Shown here one piece after another: positions 63,638 through 64,000 of a stretch of 64,000 bases of DNA. A program made the position numbers and the translations under genes. The notes under the pieces were generated by a model, which was given only the letters and a program-made list of their open reading frames with translations, did not search any database and was not told the DNA's origin. This DNA is from Salipaludibacillus sp. LMS25 (GTDB lineage Bacteria; Bacillota; Bacilli; Bacillales; Salisediminibacteriaceae). The stretch covers positions 2,202,001-2,266,000 of the forward strand of contig NZ_CP093299.1 in assembly GCF_024362805.1 (NCBI RefSeq). The letters run 5' to 3'. How positions within the stretch are numbered: the first letter of the stretch is position 1; each line of letters begins with the position of its first letter.

Positions 63638-63739
63638 ATGAAGTTAAACAAAACAGTGACAGTGAGTGTAAAAGGAGACCTTCTCCATGTCAACGTTATA
63701 TTAAAAATAGCTAAAACATGCGAAAAAAGGATGAGTTAG
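63638..63739 (+). CDS. Possible small ORF, 33 codons
   Basis: The frame MKLNKTVTVSVKGDLLHVNV starts with a weak ribosome site (GATGGTGATA). Composition is protein-like but there is no other support. It may be chance or a gene remnant in the cas3-cas5c gap. Confidence 0.25.
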   Translation: MKLNKTVTVSVKGDLLHVNVILKIAKTCEKRMS

Positions 63740-63815
63740 CTCGAATATGTAGCAGTCTGATATGAAAAGTAGATGTCAGGCTGCCCATCTTATTTTAACG
63801 AGGAGGTGAAACTAA

Positions 63816-64000
<185 letters not shown>

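Overview
The window reads as a chromosomal segment of a low-GC, endospore-forming Bacillaceae bacterium. Evidence for this is strong Bacillus-type Shine-Dalgarno sites with frequent TTG/GTG starts, a Rap-Phr pair, a sigma-K-like promoter, a perfect Bacillus-type Zur operator and Bacillus-like type VII-associated genes. An alkaliphilic or halophilic genus such as Salipaludibacillus or Evansella would fit, but that is inference. The segment is accessory-rich: many insertion sequences, decayed genes and about twenty copies of short hairpin elements.

Layout. 1-1.4 kb: an unassigned gene and repeats. 1.6-12 kb: a complete opine-metallophore system in the order cntK-L-M-A-B-C-D-F-E, behind one promoter with a perfect Zur box. 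The proteins make a staphylopine/bacillopaline-type molecule, export it and take the metal complex back up. Four hairpin elements sit between these genes. 12.5-13.4 kb: a short type I-C CRISPR array whose last repeat is split by a mobile hairpin element. 13.4-15.7 kb (minus): a frameshifted MutS2 paralogue behind a leader-peptide attenuator. 15.8-17 kb: a small gene cut by a hairpin element, then a tandem duplication. 17-24.1 kb: an aldo/keto reductase, a YhfK-like gene and its broken copy, a VanZ-like gene, secreted proteins, an IS91-type element, and integrase and IS3 remnants. 24.2-26.4 kb: a large Cys-rich Ig-repeat protein behind a sigma-K-like promoter. 27-30.6 kb (minus): a lactococcin-972-like bacteriocin locus whose bacteriocin carries an amber codon. 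31.6-34.5 kb: TetR plus an MMPL transporter. 35-37.3 kb: a lipoprotein and an IS5-type element. 37.7-39.6 kb (minus): an ABC-F ribosome-protection gene behind a second leader-peptide attenuator.

40.2-50.7 kb is the most unusual part. A four-gene type VII/LXG-like operon is followed by alternating copies of two small membrane-protein families, here called b and a. The C-terminus of the operon's large protein is itself a b module, and the operon and two of the b-a units share a nearly identical promoter block. The run ends in decayed immunity-like genes and a decayed toxin tail. 50.8-52 kb: rap-phr (minus).

53.2-55.2 kb: a long type I-C CRISPR array (27 spacers) with the same leader as the first. 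55.5-58.8 kb (minus): a four-gene ABC-2 transporter beside a frameshifted secreted bacteriocin-like gene. 59.2-60.2 kb: an IS4 remnant whose left end also occurs, inverted, at 52.6 kb. 60.7-64 kb: cas3 and the start of cas5c; the rest of the cas operon lies beyond the window.

Two related hairpin element families (A, about 150 bp; B, about 140-155 bp) run through the region. They sit 3' of TTTAT and themselves end in TTTAT. Three insertions can be read against an uninterrupted sequence: a CRISPR repeat, a small ORF and a promoter block. They look like non-autonomous elements of IS200/IS605 type.
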